40,426 nucleotides of DNA, from positions 1 through 40,426 of the forward strand of contig SULG01000024.1 of the NCBI GenBank assembly GCA_005524015.1, written 5' to 3'. The stretch is from Candidatus Jettenia ecosi. Its GTDB lineage: Bacteria > Planctomycetota > Brocadiia > Brocadiales > Brocadiaceae. Each line of letters opens with the position of its first letter. Position 1 is the first letter of the stretch. Made by a program: the position numbers and the translations under genes. The notes below the pieces were generated by a model. It saw nothing but the letters and a program-made list of their open reading frames with translations. It was not told the DNA's origin and ran no database searches. Shown here one piece after another: positions 1-7,731 of this stretch.

Positions 1-49
1 GGTTGCAGCTTTGCTGCACGATGCATCTTCCTGTTATTTGCAAAAATTT

Positions 50-472
50 TCATATGATTTTAATATTTTCTTCAACATATTGCAATAATAAGACACTATA
101 GGATACGAATAAGGGATTGGGTTTTGGTATAGGCAAAGGCAAAGGCGGCGGTGTTGGTGGAGACGGCGGAGAGTGTACTTGTGCTAATGCCCGTAGTAAT
201 ATCGCATTATTATATAAATTCAGATGTTTAACGTGTATGGGGATATTCTTACTACAAACAGCTACATCATCTCTCAATTGCTCATCACTATTAACTTCCC
301 TTACGCAATCCTCTGACTTCACAGGAAGATTATAAGAACTCTCCATTGAAATTTGTGAGGCAACCCATACTGATGTGTCATAAGAGGCACATACAAACAG
401 CGAAAGTAAAACTATTCTATTTAAAAATACGTAAAAACCTGATTTGGCAAAGCTAAAGAATATTTTTCTCAT
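50..472 (-). CDS. Small exported proline-rich protein of unknown function
   Basis: I do not recognise this protein. The N-terminus has basic residues followed by a hydrophobic stretch (about residues 12-30) that looks like a signal peptide or membrane anchor. The middle is polar. About residues 102-119 form a proline-rich run of PP and PxP units, and the tail is hydrophobic. Two cysteines (in EDCVRE and AVCSKN) lie in the polar part. A purine-rich Shine-Dalgarno (AGAGAGG) sits about 7 nt before the ATG, which is the best evidence that it is translated. It stands alone. The proline run may be a linker or wall-spanning segment. It could also be a chance ORF. Confidence 0.45.
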   Translation of the reverse strand: MRKIFFSFAKSGFYVFLNRIVLLSLFVCASYDTSVWVASQISMESSYNLPVKSEDCVREVNSDEQLRDDVAVCSKNIPIHVKHLNLYNNAILLRALAQVHSPPSPPTPPPLPLPIPKPNPLFVSYSVLLLQYVEENIKII

Positions 473-680
473 ACATTTACCTCTCTTTCTCTAAGCTTTT
501 TATTAAAAAACAGGATAAATTACTCAAAATGAGATTCTATTGGTAGTGTTTACAGGGGATAAGCAGTTACCAATCATGAAGCAAGCGTATTCTAAAGTTG
601 CGCAAATACTTAGCCATACCTATCAATTTTGTACCTTCTTTTGAGTAATTATGTTTATAAAAACAAAAAAGCCTTACAAC
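473..680. other. Intergenic, no gene seen
   Basis: AT-rich spacer between the divergent leader of the small exported protein and the first MITE-like element. I see no open frame with a ribosome binding site and no strong hairpin. Confidence 0.4.
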
Positions 681-911
681 TATAGTACTTCAAGGATGAA
701 ACCGAACATATCCTCAATAGAGGAAAGACTACCCTGCCAGTTATTGCGAGGGTCTTTCCCGAAGCAATCCTTTACAAGTTTCAGAAGAGATTGCTTCGGG
801 AAAGACCCTCGCAATGACATGCTTAGAGATTCCGTAACGTTCCCTTATACCAGCATACAACCAAAGACTCATGCACCACATTTTGTTCGGTTTCATCTCT
901 TGGATGCTATA
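681..911 (+). mobile_element. MITE-like palindromic element, copy A
   Basis: A non-coding element of 231 bp with imperfect terminal inverted repeats. The left end reads TATAGTACTTCAAGGATGAA then ACCGAACA; the right end is the reverse complement type, TGTTCGGTTTCAT then CTTGGATGCTATA. Inside is a long hairpin whose arms (TTGCGAGGGTCTTTCCCGAA and GCAATC, against their complement) match over 26 bp around a short loop. Two further copies with the same termini occur in this window, one inverted. No transposase is encoded, so it would need to be mobilised in trans. An ORF across it is an artefact of the palindrome. Confidence 0.75.
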
Positions 912-1044
912 ACATGCAAGAGGTTTTTATGAGGAGAGGTAAAATTTGATTGATTTTTTAGGAGGATACAGTAACCTACCTGGTAAAAACCTGTCAGAAA
1001 AGACAGGAGAGAGGCTGGTCAAGAGAAAGTGAACAATCACTATT

Positions 1045-1072
1045 GTAGTGGCAAGACACGCCTTGCTACTAC
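1045..1072. repeat. REP-like hairpin upstream of the transposase remnant
   Basis: Stem GTAGTGGCAAG, loop ACACGC, then CTTGCTACTAC; eleven pairs with one G-T. A near-identical hairpin lies just beyond the transposase remnant, so the two bracket it as REP sequences bracket RAYT genes. Confidence 0.6.
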
Positions 1073-1186
1073 ATATGTAGTATGCAATGGGGAATGTGGC
1101 AACTAAAAAACTGATTTATTCCTATGATTGATAATAAGACGTAGATGGATAATCCTGCATGAGACCTCACAAATCCATTCGATTAA

Positions 1187-1363
1187 AAAGAAGTCTGGCA
1201 GTGTAATTATTATGAACATATAATTCGAAACCCGGAGGAATTACATCACATCAGAGAGTACATCTTTGCCAATCCATTGCGATGGCACATGGACAAAGAA
1301 AATCCAGATGGAATTCCTGATGAAAAAGAGAAGAAATTTTGGGAAGATTTTTCATACCTATAA
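1187..1363 (+). pseudogene. C-terminal remnant of a REP-associated Y1 transposase (RAYT)
   Basis: The frame reads KEVWQCNYYEHIIRNPEELH, then HIREYIFANPLRWHMDKENP, and ends FWEDFSYL before TAA. This is the conserved C-terminal block of IS200-like, REP-associated tyrosine transposases: the WQ.NYYEHIIRN.EEL helix and the REYI.NPL.W motif. A TAA stop lies in frame immediately upstream (1184-1186). The HUH part with the first two histidines is absent, and no start codon or ribosome binding site is present. It is therefore a decayed fragment. Hairpins on both sides resemble the REP substrates of such enzymes. Confidence 0.75.
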
Positions 1364-1370
1364 AATACCT

Positions 1371-1398
1371 GTAGTGACAAGGCGTGCCTTGCCACTAC
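1371..1398. repeat. REP-like hairpin downstream of the transposase remnant
   Basis: Stem GTAGTGACAAGG, loop CGTG, then CCTTGCCACTAC; twelve positions with one A-C mismatch. It is the partner of the hairpin upstream of the transposase fragment. Confidence 0.6.
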
Positions 1399-1537
1399 AA
1401 TTCCGATACATATAGAATTTGCTATACCTGACATTTGAGAAGTTTTTGTACGTTCTGTAATTTCAAGGACTTAAGAAACGGATGTTTTTATTGCTCAGTT
1501 AATGAAATCCTGAAATAACAATAGCTGAGCAATTGGA

Positions 1538-1567
1538 CCTCTTGAATGTCAGATTCAAGAGGTTTTT
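1538..1567 (+). terminator. Rho-independent terminator
   Basis: Perfect 9-bp stem CCTCTTGAA / TTCAAGAGG with a 7-nt loop followed by TTTTT. The T-tract is on the plus strand only, so it would end transcription coming from the transposase remnant. It does not serve the minus-strand kinase. Confidence 0.65.
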
Positions 1568-1662
1568 ATGAAGATATGGTGTATATTTTCATACAACGGC
1601 AGATAAGACGGATATCCTGAATTATTTCGCCTTTGATGCCACAATCTATCAACCATGAAAAA

Positions 1663-2724
1663 CTATTTATTCTGCTTAAGAAGAAAAACCTCCCGAATGG
1701 CAGGTAAAATAATTGAAATTTTAGTATACTTTCCTTCAATACTATTAATAGTAAGTTTACCACCGTGGTCATTTACAATTCCATAAGACAGATACTTAGC
1801 CCTAATCCCATTCTCTGTTATATAGGCAGGTATGCCAGTACCGTGATTATAAAAAGTAGTTTTTACAAATTTATGCTCATGCATAGTTATTTCTTCAGCC
1901 AGAATCTCGAGAATTTTATTCCTATGTGATTTTGAATATTTTTGATTCAGGGCATATCGTGCATTACTGATAAGATTCATGAAGACTTCCTGAATTTCCT
2001 GGAAATTTACGAGTATTTTTGGCAAATTATCAGGAATGTTCAGCTTTATTTTTATACAATCTTTTCGTAATTGTGTCTCTGCAAGGGTAAGAATAGCAGA
2101 TACTATTTCGTGTATACTGGCCAAAGTTTTTTCTTTTCCATCACTGCCTTGAGCAAAAGAAATAAGTTTGCTAACGATATTCGCTATGCGGTCTCCTTCC
2201 TTGATAATCCGGCTGGCAAGATTTTTTTCTCTGCTTCCTTCACTGCTTTTATTCAATAAAATCTGGGCACAATTAATAATACCTGTTATGGGATTATTGA
2301 TTTCGTGGGCTACACCTGCTGTTAGTTCACCTAAGAGCGCTAAATATCCCGATCGCACAGTATCCCTTTCAAGCTTTACCCTTTCAGTCATATCTAAAGC
2401 CATTCCTAAGATACCAATAATGTCACCATTTTCGTCTTTTACAGGAAGCTTAATTGTATAGAAAATTAATTCCTGTCCATCTTTCCAATATCTCCATTCC
2501 TTATCTTTTCTTTGTCCCGATCTTATAACTTCCTTATCATATTCTCTATATTCTTCAGCAATATCCTTAGGGAAAAAATCGTAGTCCGTTTTACCTGCAA
2601 TTTCCCCTGTTTTTATATGTAAGTATCTGGCAAAGCTCTCGTTACAAAATAGGTAGATTGATTTTTCATCCTTATAGAATATTTTTACCGGAAGATTCTC
2701 AAGGAGTAATTTGCATTCATCCAT
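1663..2724 (-). CDS. PAS-domain sensor histidine kinase with damaged ATP lid
   Basis: Soluble sensor kinase without membrane segments. A PAS fold covers about residues 1-115 (FYKDEKSIYLFCNE, GILGMALDMTER). The dimerisation and phosphoacceptor helix carries LTAGVAHEINNP with His140. The N box is MNLISNARYAL (249-259). The ATPase domain is abnormal: the G1 box reads NHGTGI instead of DNGxGI, and the F box (IFEPFFTTK) is missing. Where the G2 box should be, the frame reads ENGIRAKYLSYGIV. Another frame of the same DNA (about 1790-1808) encodes GLGLSI, the expected G2 box. A deletion plus a second, frame-restoring indel seems to have removed the lid. No response regulator is adjacent. It may be a degenerate or regulatory-only kinase, or a sequencing or assembly error. 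Confidence 0.8.
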   Translation of the reverse strand: MDECKLLLENLPVKIFYKDEKSIYLFCNESFARYLHIKTGEIAGKTDYDFFPKDIAEEYREYDKEVIRSGQRKDKEWRYWKDGQELIFYTIKLPVKDENGDIIGILGMALDMTERVKLERDTVRSGYLALLGELTAGVAHEINNPITGIINCAQILLNKSSEGSREKNLASRIIKEGDRIANIVSKLISFAQGSDGKEKTLASIHEIVSAILTLAETQLRKDCIKIKLNIPDNLPKILVNFQEIQEVFMNLISNARYALNQKYSKSHRNKILEILAEEITMHEHKFVKTTFYNHGTGIPAYITENGIRAKYLSYGIVNDHGGKLTINSIEGKYTKISIILPAIREVFLLKQNK

Positions 2725-3635
2725 AGTATATTTGAAATCGTTACAGGATTAAGCCTTTTCTGTAATATCAAAAGGAGAAAAAAAGGTTAAAAAATCCAGA
2801 TTACTATTGCTCTATTTAGTTAAAAACATCTATACGGAATGAAATGAAGTAGTAACTTATCGGGCTGTGGATATTTTCTTAGTATTACCGAAGAGTGCTT
2901 ATAGCATCTTTGCTTTTGAGTAGGAATCAACACCTTTAAGAGATTATTTTTCGTTCAACAAATATATTTTAGATAAAATTTTTTAAAAAAATTTTTTTTG
3001 ATATAATATCAGACTGCTTTGTAACAGTCTCGTAAAAAACATCAAAATACAGTTTTCCCGTAAGGATTTTAGGCGGGTTAAGATCGTATAAACTCTCTAT
3101 AATAAGCCCATTATATGGCTTTTTACTAAACCTATTTTTTTACTTGTAGCAATTCGCTACATCTGTACGTTTCATAAGTATCTGACCATACATTTTTGCA
3201 CAATTTTTCAGCGTGTTTTTTCACTGTGTTCCCAAACAGTGTTTGGGAACAAGATGTTCTCAACAAGATGCTCCCCGTAGATACTCATACGTTAATTGTA
3301 CTGAGCCTGATGCGGAGAACATGTCTTTCCTTGATAAACACAGGTACAAAAACTCGCGGTCTGGCACTTATTAGAAAGAACAAGCCCATTTACATGATCG
3401 ATTTGATCAATTTTCATAAATAGCTAAGGCATCACAGTATCCTTTATCTTTTTAACAGGTCTTCTTAAAGTACTTTTCAATTGGGTTCATAATCTACGAA
3501 AAAGTTTTAATCTAAAATTATCGTTTTCTTAAAGGTTTTCATTCATTAAGACATTTAACATATCGGTTGATTATATAGAGAATTTCTGTTTATTCAACAA
3601 AAAAATATAGAAAAATTTTATATCGCAAACAAATT
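2725..3635. other. Long AT-rich intergenic region with one REP-type palindrome
   Basis: This region separates divergent genes (kinase to the left, XRE regulator to the right). It has poly-A/T runs near 2980-3000, a weak AAGCC/GGCTT hairpin at about 3103-3124 and a perfect palindrome at 3228-3250. A 75-codon frame at 3196-3423 starts beside that palindrome, lacks a Shine-Dalgarno and resembles nothing I know, so I do not call it. Confidence 0.5.
3228..3250. repeat. Short perfect palindrome
   Basis: GTTCCCAAAC, AGT, GTTTGGGAAC: a 10-bp perfect inverted repeat with a 3-nt loop and no T-tract. Palindromes of this kind are dispersed in many genomes. Its role here is unknown. Confidence 0.5.
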
Positions 3636-4124
3636 ATGCAAGACATCTTACAAACAGCATTTAGAGAAGTATTAAAAAAATATATAGAAAGAAAAAAGGC
3701 TCAAAAAATGAATCAAAAAGATTTTGCAAAAATCATAAAATTATCGGGAACCGAGTTAAGCAATATATTAACAGGACAAGAAAATATAGGGAAAAAACGA
3801 TGGCATGATATAGTTGAAAAATTAGGCTCATCATTTGACGTTGATGTTAAAAAAAAGGTTATAGAACTGATAGAAGAATCATTAAAAGAGAACTCTGTAA
3901 AAGGTAAAACGCAATCCGAATATCTGGAAAAATATAAACCTTTTGAATTGGAAGAACAAAAATATATTGGTCTATTAATTGAAATTTTCAGAGGTTCAAA
4001 CAAAAAAAATATAAGAGCCCTTAAAGAGAATATCGGGGCATTTTATGATACGCGCAATATAAAAACGGAAACAGAAACAAATGCCATACAAAACGACCAT
4101 ATAAAAAAACAACATACTTGCTGA
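3636..4124 (+). CDS. XRE-family helix-turn-helix protein
   Basis: Residues about 20-70 form a Cro/CI-type helix-turn-helix: MNQKDFAKIIKLSGTELSNI followed by LTGQENIGKKRWHDIVEKLG. The first helices and the SGTELSNILTG recognition segment are clear. The C-terminal half is charged and helical, with no recognised domain, and ends in a polar tail. Base use is markedly more AT-rich and lysine-rich than the neighbours, which fits horizontal transfer or phage origin. No good Shine-Dalgarno precedes the ATG. No toxin or phage partner is adjacent, so its target is unknown. Confidence 0.75.
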   Translation: MQDILQTAFREVLKKYIERKKAQKMNQKDFAKIIKLSGTELSNILTGQENIGKKRWHDIVEKLGSSFDVDVKKKVIELIEESLKENSVKGKTQSEYLEKYKPFELEEQKYIGLLIEIFRGSNKKNIRALKENIGAFYDTRNIKTETETNAIQNDHIKKQHTC

Positions 4125-4221
4125 ATTAGCCAAAATGGGAAAATTACTTTGTTTAAGATGTTGGCGGGGAGCACCCCATGAGTGCTATTTATAATATGAA
4201 AAGCCATTATGATTAAAAAGC

Positions 4222-4259
4222 GAAAAGCCTTGTTCTTGTGATTCGAGAGAACAAGGCTT
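4222..4259 (-). terminator. Terminator of the rubredoxin-trxB-ferritin unit
   Basis: Perfect 12-bp stem AAGCCTTGTTCT / AGAACAAGGCTT with an 11-nt loop. On the minus strand it is followed by TTCGCTTTTTAATC, a usable T-tract. It lies 37 nt past the last minus-strand stop. On the plus strand it may also stop readthrough from the XRE gene. Confidence 0.75.
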
Positions 4260-4295
4260 CTTGTCATATAACGAGATTATCTTTCTTATTTCCTT

Positions 4296-4739
4296 TTAAT
4301 CTTCCCGAAAGACAATATCATCATAATACAATTCAAGCCTGTGCTTATGTTTTAGTTCTTCCTGAGCCAAAATCTTGCACAATTTTTTTATATCAGCATT
4401 ATCGGCCGATTTGGCCATGCTAACATAAAAGTTATAGGATTTCTGCTCTTTCTTCATAGCAACGATGAGCACATCCTGAAAGTCTTTAACTTCTGTAATA
4501 TCCTTATCAACCAAATACTCAGTAATATGGAGATCCTGAATTTTTTCAGGCTTAAATTTTTTAATCTTAGAGGCATCAAAATTTTCCAACATCTCCTTAT
4601 GTTTCAACTCTTCCTCGGCAAGTTCCTTTATCCATACTTTCGAGGCCGCATCCTTAACAAACTGTAATGCATTCATATAAAATTTATATGCTTTATCTTC
4701 TTGTTCCGCGGCTTGTTTAATAATCTCTTTTACATCCAT
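4296..4739 (-). CDS. Ferritin-like di-iron (rubrerythrin-type) protein
   Basis: A compact four-helix protein of 147 residues with two repeats of the ferritin-like iron-ligand pattern. These are Glu14 (EQEDKAYKFY) with E44-LK-H47 (EEELKHKEML), and Glu98 (KEQKSYNFY) with E128-LK-H131 (QEELKHKHRL). This is the rubrerythrin arrangement without the rubredoxin domain. A di-iron peroxidase or iron-handling role in the cytoplasm is the family expectation. A strong Shine-Dalgarno (GGGAGGGGGG) precedes the ATG. It is the last gene of a minus-strand unit behind trxB (66 nt gap) and ahead of a terminator. A neighbouring rubredoxin could be its electron donor. Confidence 0.85.
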   Translation of the reverse strand: MDVKEIIKQAAEQEDKAYKFYMNALQFVKDAASKVWIKELAEEELKHKEMLENFDASKIKKFKPEKIQDLHITEYLVDKDITEVKDFQDVLIVAMKKEQKSYNFYVSMAKSADNADIKKLCKILAQEELKHKHRLELYYDDIVFRED

Positions 4740-4805
4740 TACTCTATTCCCCCCCTCCCTTCAATAGTTAAGTTACTATCACGTATAACCATACCGATAT
4801 TAGAT

Positions 4806-5750
4806 TTATTTCTTTATTTTGCCTAAGGATTTTAATTCTGTCAACTTATGTTCAGCCGCAATAGCTGCAGTAACCCCTTCCCCAACGGCAGTTGCAATTT
4901 GCCGGTAAGAATTTTTTCGAACATCACCGACAGCATACAGTCCCTCAATGGCTGTTTCCATATGGATGTTTGTCTCAATATGGCATCCGGTATCTACACA
5001 GAGCAAATTGCCTAAAAAATCTGTATTCGGCGAACTTCCGATGAAAATAAAAACCGCTTGACAGGGAAAATCCTTTTTCTCTTTCGTTAGAACATTTTGA
5101 GTAGTAACCCCTTCAATCTTCTCTTTGCCGTTAACACTTTCAACTATAGTGTTTAATACTATACTTATCTTTGGATTTGAAAAGGCATCGTCGAGATAAA
5201 TCTTTGTAGCCCGAAACTCATCTCTCCTGTGTATTATCTTAACTGAATTGGCATATTTGGTAAGAAAAATGCCTTCTGTGATAGCAGAGTCGCCTCCTCC
5301 AACAACAACAACATCTTTACCCTTATAAAACGCTCCGTCGCAGGTGGCGCAATAGCTAACGCCATTCCCATAAAACTCCTTCTCGCCAGGCACCCCTAAT
5401 TTTTTGGGATCTGCGCCAGCAGCCAAGATAACGATATGGCTGGCGTATTTGCCGGTATCGGTCGTAACAATTTTTAAGCCATTTTCCAAATCTAATTTCG
5501 AAACTTCCTCATACCGAATCTCTGCGCCAAACCGTTTGGCCTGCGCCTCCATTCTCTGTACCAAATCAACACCGGTAATAACCTCAGGAAATCCTGGGTA
5601 ATTTTCAATGAGGTCGGTGCCGATTAACTGACCTCCCAGATATCTCTTCTCGAGAATCACCGTCTTAAGCAGGGCACGACAGGTATAGACAGCGGCGGCA
5701 AGGGCGGCCGGTCCCCCTCCCACAATAACTACATCATACTCTCTATTCAC
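4806..5750 (-). CDS. trxB: Thioredoxin reductase (NADPH, FAD)
   Basis: Flavoprotein that passes electrons from NADPH to thioredoxin-type partners. It shows the FAD dinucleotide-binding motif VVIVGGGPAALAAAVY near the N-terminus, the redox CATC motif, the NADPH motif VVVVGGGDSAITEG and the C-terminal FAD segment GLYAVGDVRKNSYRQIATAVGEG. I prefer the GTG start. It overlaps the upstream cytochrome stop as GTGA, indicating translational coupling, and it places the active cysteines at 134 and 137, matching classical TrxB spacing. An in-frame ATG 39 nt upstream (5789) would add an unusual 13-residue leader inside the cytochrome gene. Context with rubredoxin, a tetraheme cytochrome and ferritin-like proteins suggests peroxide or disulfide stress defence. 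Confidence 0.93.
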   Translation of the reverse strand: MNREYDVVIVGGGPAALAAAVYTCRALLKTVILEKRYLGGQLIGTDLIENYPGFPEVITGVDLVQRMEAQAKRFGAEIRYEEVSKLDLENGLKIVTTDTGKYASHIVILAAGADPKKLGVPGEKEFYGNGVSYCATCDGAFYKGKDVVVVGGGDSAITEGIFLTKYANSVKIIHRRDEFRATKIYLDDAFSNPKISIVLNTIVESVNGKEKIEGVTTQNVLTKEKKDFPCQAVFIFIGSSPNTDFLGNLLCVDTGCHIETNIHMETAIEGLYAVGDVRKNSYRQIATAVGEGVTAAIAAEHKLTELKSLGKIKK

Positions 5751-6352
5751 ATTCCCTTTAATCCTTTCATTGCATTTAAAACTTGCCATCCATAAAAATT
5801 TAAGGCAAACTGTTTTTTTTCAATATGACATGCTAAACATTGCTTCGTTCCTTCCGTAGCCCAATTGCGGGTTACAAATGCAGTTTTAGACCTTTCTCCT
5901 TTTCGTGTTAACTTTTCCTTTCCTGCATGGCAAAAATTACATTCCGTTCCCATAACCTCAGAAAGCTCAAACATCTTCCTGGCCTGTTGTTCATTTTCCT
6001 TATAATGCTTCAGATCAATATGACAATGGTCGCATTCAACACCCAGCGCAACAGAAGCCTTCATCATTTCCTTTGATTTCTCCCCTGCTTCTGTAAAAAC
6101 TGTTAAATCTTCATTATGACAAAAATTACAATCAACACCCAGGAGAGATGTCATCCTTTTTATCAATGCTTCTCTCTCTTCTTTTGTGCCTTTAAAGTAA
6201 GGATTTGAGTAGGTAACGCTTGGTGTGCTTTCCCTTCTCTGTTCTGTATCCGATAAAGCGTAACTCTCAAAGTAAGGTATCGCAATACCCGCGATAACTA
6301 TATATATTCTCAAGTTTTTCTTTCGAAATAGTTTTAGCATACATGCTACCAT
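5747..6352 (-). CDS. Exported tetraheme c-type cytochrome
   Basis: Four CxxCH heme-attachment motifs are visible: CNFCH, CDHCH, CNFCH and CLACH, evenly spread through about 100 residues. A hydrophobic segment after LFRKKNLR acts as signal peptide or anchor, so the protein sits outside the cytoplasmic membrane (periplasm or anammoxosome side). The spacing recalls multiheme cytochromes related to the reaction-centre cytochrome subunit family, but I cannot fix the family. The longest frame starts with TTG (6385); ATG at 6352 or 6340 gives a more normal signal peptide. The stop overlaps trxB as GTGA. Electron transfer in nitrogen or stress metabolism is likely; the partner is unknown. Confidence 0.88.
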   Translation of the reverse strand: MVACMLKLFRKKNLRIYIVIAGIAIPYFESYALSDTEQRRESTPSVTYSNPYFKGTKEEREALIKRMTSLLGVDCNFCHNEDLTVFTEAGEKSKEMMKASVALGVECDHCHIDLKHYKENEQQARKMFELSEVMGTECNFCHAGKEKLTRKGERSKTAFVTRNWATEGTKQCLACHIEKKQFALNFYGWQVLNAMKGLKGM

Positions 6353-6423
6353 AAAATTAAAGTATAATAAAAAACAACAACCCAAATGGCGTTTGGATGG
6401 GAATATACCGACGGTTAAGGTTT

Positions 6424-6585
6424 TTAATCAAGCTTGTCAAACATATCTCTGCCAGCGCCGCAGGATGGACAAATCCAATCATCTGGTAAATCCTCAAAAG
6501 ACGTTCCGGGTTTTACACCATTATCCGGGTCTCCCTTTTCCGGGTCGTATACATAGCCACACACCCTGCATTCCCACTTTGACAT
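6424..6585 (-). CDS. Rubredoxin
   Basis: A 53-residue rubredoxin with the two iron-binding loops [19 protein letters not shown] and [14 protein letters not shown], so all four cysteine ligands are present. The ATG preceding SKWECRVC has a good Shine-Dalgarno (GAGGAG). A longer upstream frame runs into the terminator hairpin and is rejected as the start. It is the first gene of the unit with the tetraheme cytochrome, trxB and a ferritin-like protein. It probably supplies electrons to one of the rubrerythrin-type proteins nearby. Confidence 0.95.
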   Translation of the reverse strand: MSKWECRVCGYVYDPEKGDPDNGVKPGTSFEDLPDDWICPSCGAGRDMFDKLD

Positions 6586-6617
6586 GTATTTTTTCTCCTC
6601 AATGTTTAATAATAAAT

Positions 6618-6647
6618 ATTTTACACTACATTCTATGAGGTTATCAA
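6618..6647 (-). promoter_or_regulatory. Promoter of the rubredoxin operon
   Basis: Minus strand reads TTGATA, an 18-nt spacer, then TAAAAT, ending about 33 nt before the rubredoxin ATG. It lies just downstream of a strong terminator, so it starts a new transcription unit. Confidence 0.55.
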
Positions 6648-6658
6648 TCTTTAAAAAC

Positions 6659-6697
6659 AAAGAAAGTGCAAAAGACCCCTTCTTTTGCACTTTCTTT
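6659..6697 (-). terminator. Strong bidirectional terminator
   Basis: Perfect 17-bp stem (arm AAAGAAAGTGCAAAAGA), 5-nt loop, and T-rich flanks on both strands. It lies 24 nt past the stop of the class II cytochrome gene, so it ends that unit and insulates the rubredoxin promoter. Confidence 0.85.
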
Positions 6698-6720
6698 TTC
6701 GTTCATACTGCACTCAAAAC

Positions 6721-7248
6721 TTAACGGTTTTCAATAGGTATTTGCTTATTCCGAAGGTTCTTATGGCATTCGAAACAGGTCTTTTCTATCATCGTTGTGA
6801 AAGATTTAAGGGTTGCCCCTTCATCGTTCGACTTTGCAGCTTTTTGAATTTCTAATGCTGATGATGCAATATTTTTTAAATACACATCAAAATCCTCTTT
6901 TAATTTTGTAATCTTTTTAGAATCACTTGGGTCTATATTGGCGCGTTTATACCAAGGATTCTCCTTTGGATCCACCAGAAAGAATGTTTCGTTTATCTTA
7001 TAGCTTTGATTTACAACTGCGCCTGCCTCCTGCGCGACATATTTAAAATTCCCTGCCAGTATTCCATCAAGAATATTTTCCATATGGTTTGCTATCTCAT
7101 TCATCAATGCCCTGGTAGGTTCTATAACTCGCTCATGAGGAGCAACTTCTTCCTCATCTGCTGAAACCAGAGGAAAGTTAATACCATTTCCTAATCCTAT
7201 CAGACTCAAACCTAATAAACCAATAGTTAAAAACCCCATCCTTTTCAA
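6721..7248 (-). CDS. Class II (c'-type) cytochrome c, paralog 1
   Basis: A 175-residue exported protein with a clear signal peptide (FLTIGLLGLSLIGLG) and a helical body. It has a single heme motif, CFECH, starting at residue 158 near the C-terminus. A C-terminal heme on a four-helix bundle is the hallmark of class II cytochromes (c' and c556), which in other bacteria bind NO or shuttle electrons. The TTG start is supported by AGGAG seven nt upstream; the following ATG is too close to any Shine-Dalgarno. It is clearly related to the next upstream gene (both share LE/EIQKAA...TCxxCHK). Near anammox-like redox genes, NO handling is a reasonable guess. Confidence 0.85.
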   Translation of the reverse strand: MKRMGFLTIGLLGLSLIGLGNGINFPLVSADEEEVAPHERVIEPTRALMNEIANHMENILDGILAGNFKYVAQEAGAVVNQSYKINETFFLVDPKENPWYKRANIDPSDSKKITKLKEDFDVYLKNIASSALEIQKAAKSNDEGATLKSFTTMIEKTCFECHKNLRNKQIPIENR

Positions 7249-7293
7249 GGTACATCTCCTTTCTAAAAATGATAAAAAATAATATACAGGGCT

Positions 7294-7320
7294 AATAGTA
7301 TCCTCCGAATGTATACTATT
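7294..7320. promoter_or_regulatory. Inverted repeat, possible operator
   Basis: AATAGTAT, 11-nt spacer, ATACTATT: a perfect 8-bp dyad in the leader of the class II cytochrome gene. No T-tract follows, so a protein-binding site or an mRNA hairpin is more likely than a terminator. Confidence 0.4.
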
Positions 7321-7441
7321 TTAGCATAGGGTTCAATGGTAAAATAACGGATGAAATTTCTCATATCACTGCAACCCTATGGATAAACTATCTATCTCCG
7401 TGTTTATTTAGTCATTTATATTTAGTGGTAATTGAAGTAAT

Positions 7442-7566
7442 AGTTCACCGCAGAGGGCGCCGAGAACGCAGAAAAATAAAGGAAAGAGAGAAATTTTGTA
7501 TAATACTTCTGCTTATACCTCTCTTACATTCTCAGCGACCCCGGCGTTCTCTGCGGTGGGCTGAAC
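7442..7566. repeat. Dispersed inverted repeat of the CACCGCAGAG type
   Basis: The left arm AGTTCACCGCAGAGGGCGCC and following GAGAACGC is answered about 65 nt later by GGCGTTCTCTGCGGTGGGCT and GAACT. Repeats with this CGCAGAG...GAACGC core occur in many environmental bacterial genomes. It is non-coding. Confidence 0.6.
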
Positions 7567-7731
7567 TGTTACTCATTGACTTCAATGAGCATGGCAGAAA
7601 GAAACATACTTCATATATATCAAAAGAGCGAAAGAGTGCAGGTAATTTATCATCTGCACTCCCTTGCCAATTCATTACTCAAAATTTGAAAAGACCTCGC
7701 CGCCATTCAATAACTTTCAGATAGTATTTTA

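Larger units (their letters stand above)
7249..7731. other. Intergenic between cytochrome paralogs: dyad and dispersed repeat
   Basis: Nearly 480 bp without a credible gene. It contains an 8-bp inverted repeat 46 nt upstream of the TTG start and a large imperfect inverted repeat. The frame at 7425-7724 runs through that repeat and is rejected. Confidence 0.6.

Noticed and set aside
651-932. 93-codon plus-strand frame
   Set aside because: It runs through both arms of the MITE-like palindrome and has no ribosome binding site.
3196-3423. 75-codon plus-strand frame
   Set aside because: It begins beside a short palindrome, lacks a Shine-Dalgarno and resembles no family; treated as chance.
7425-7724. 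99-codon plus-strand frame rich in Arg
   Set aside because: It translates the CACCGCAGAG inverted repeat; the composition is that of a repeat, not a gene.
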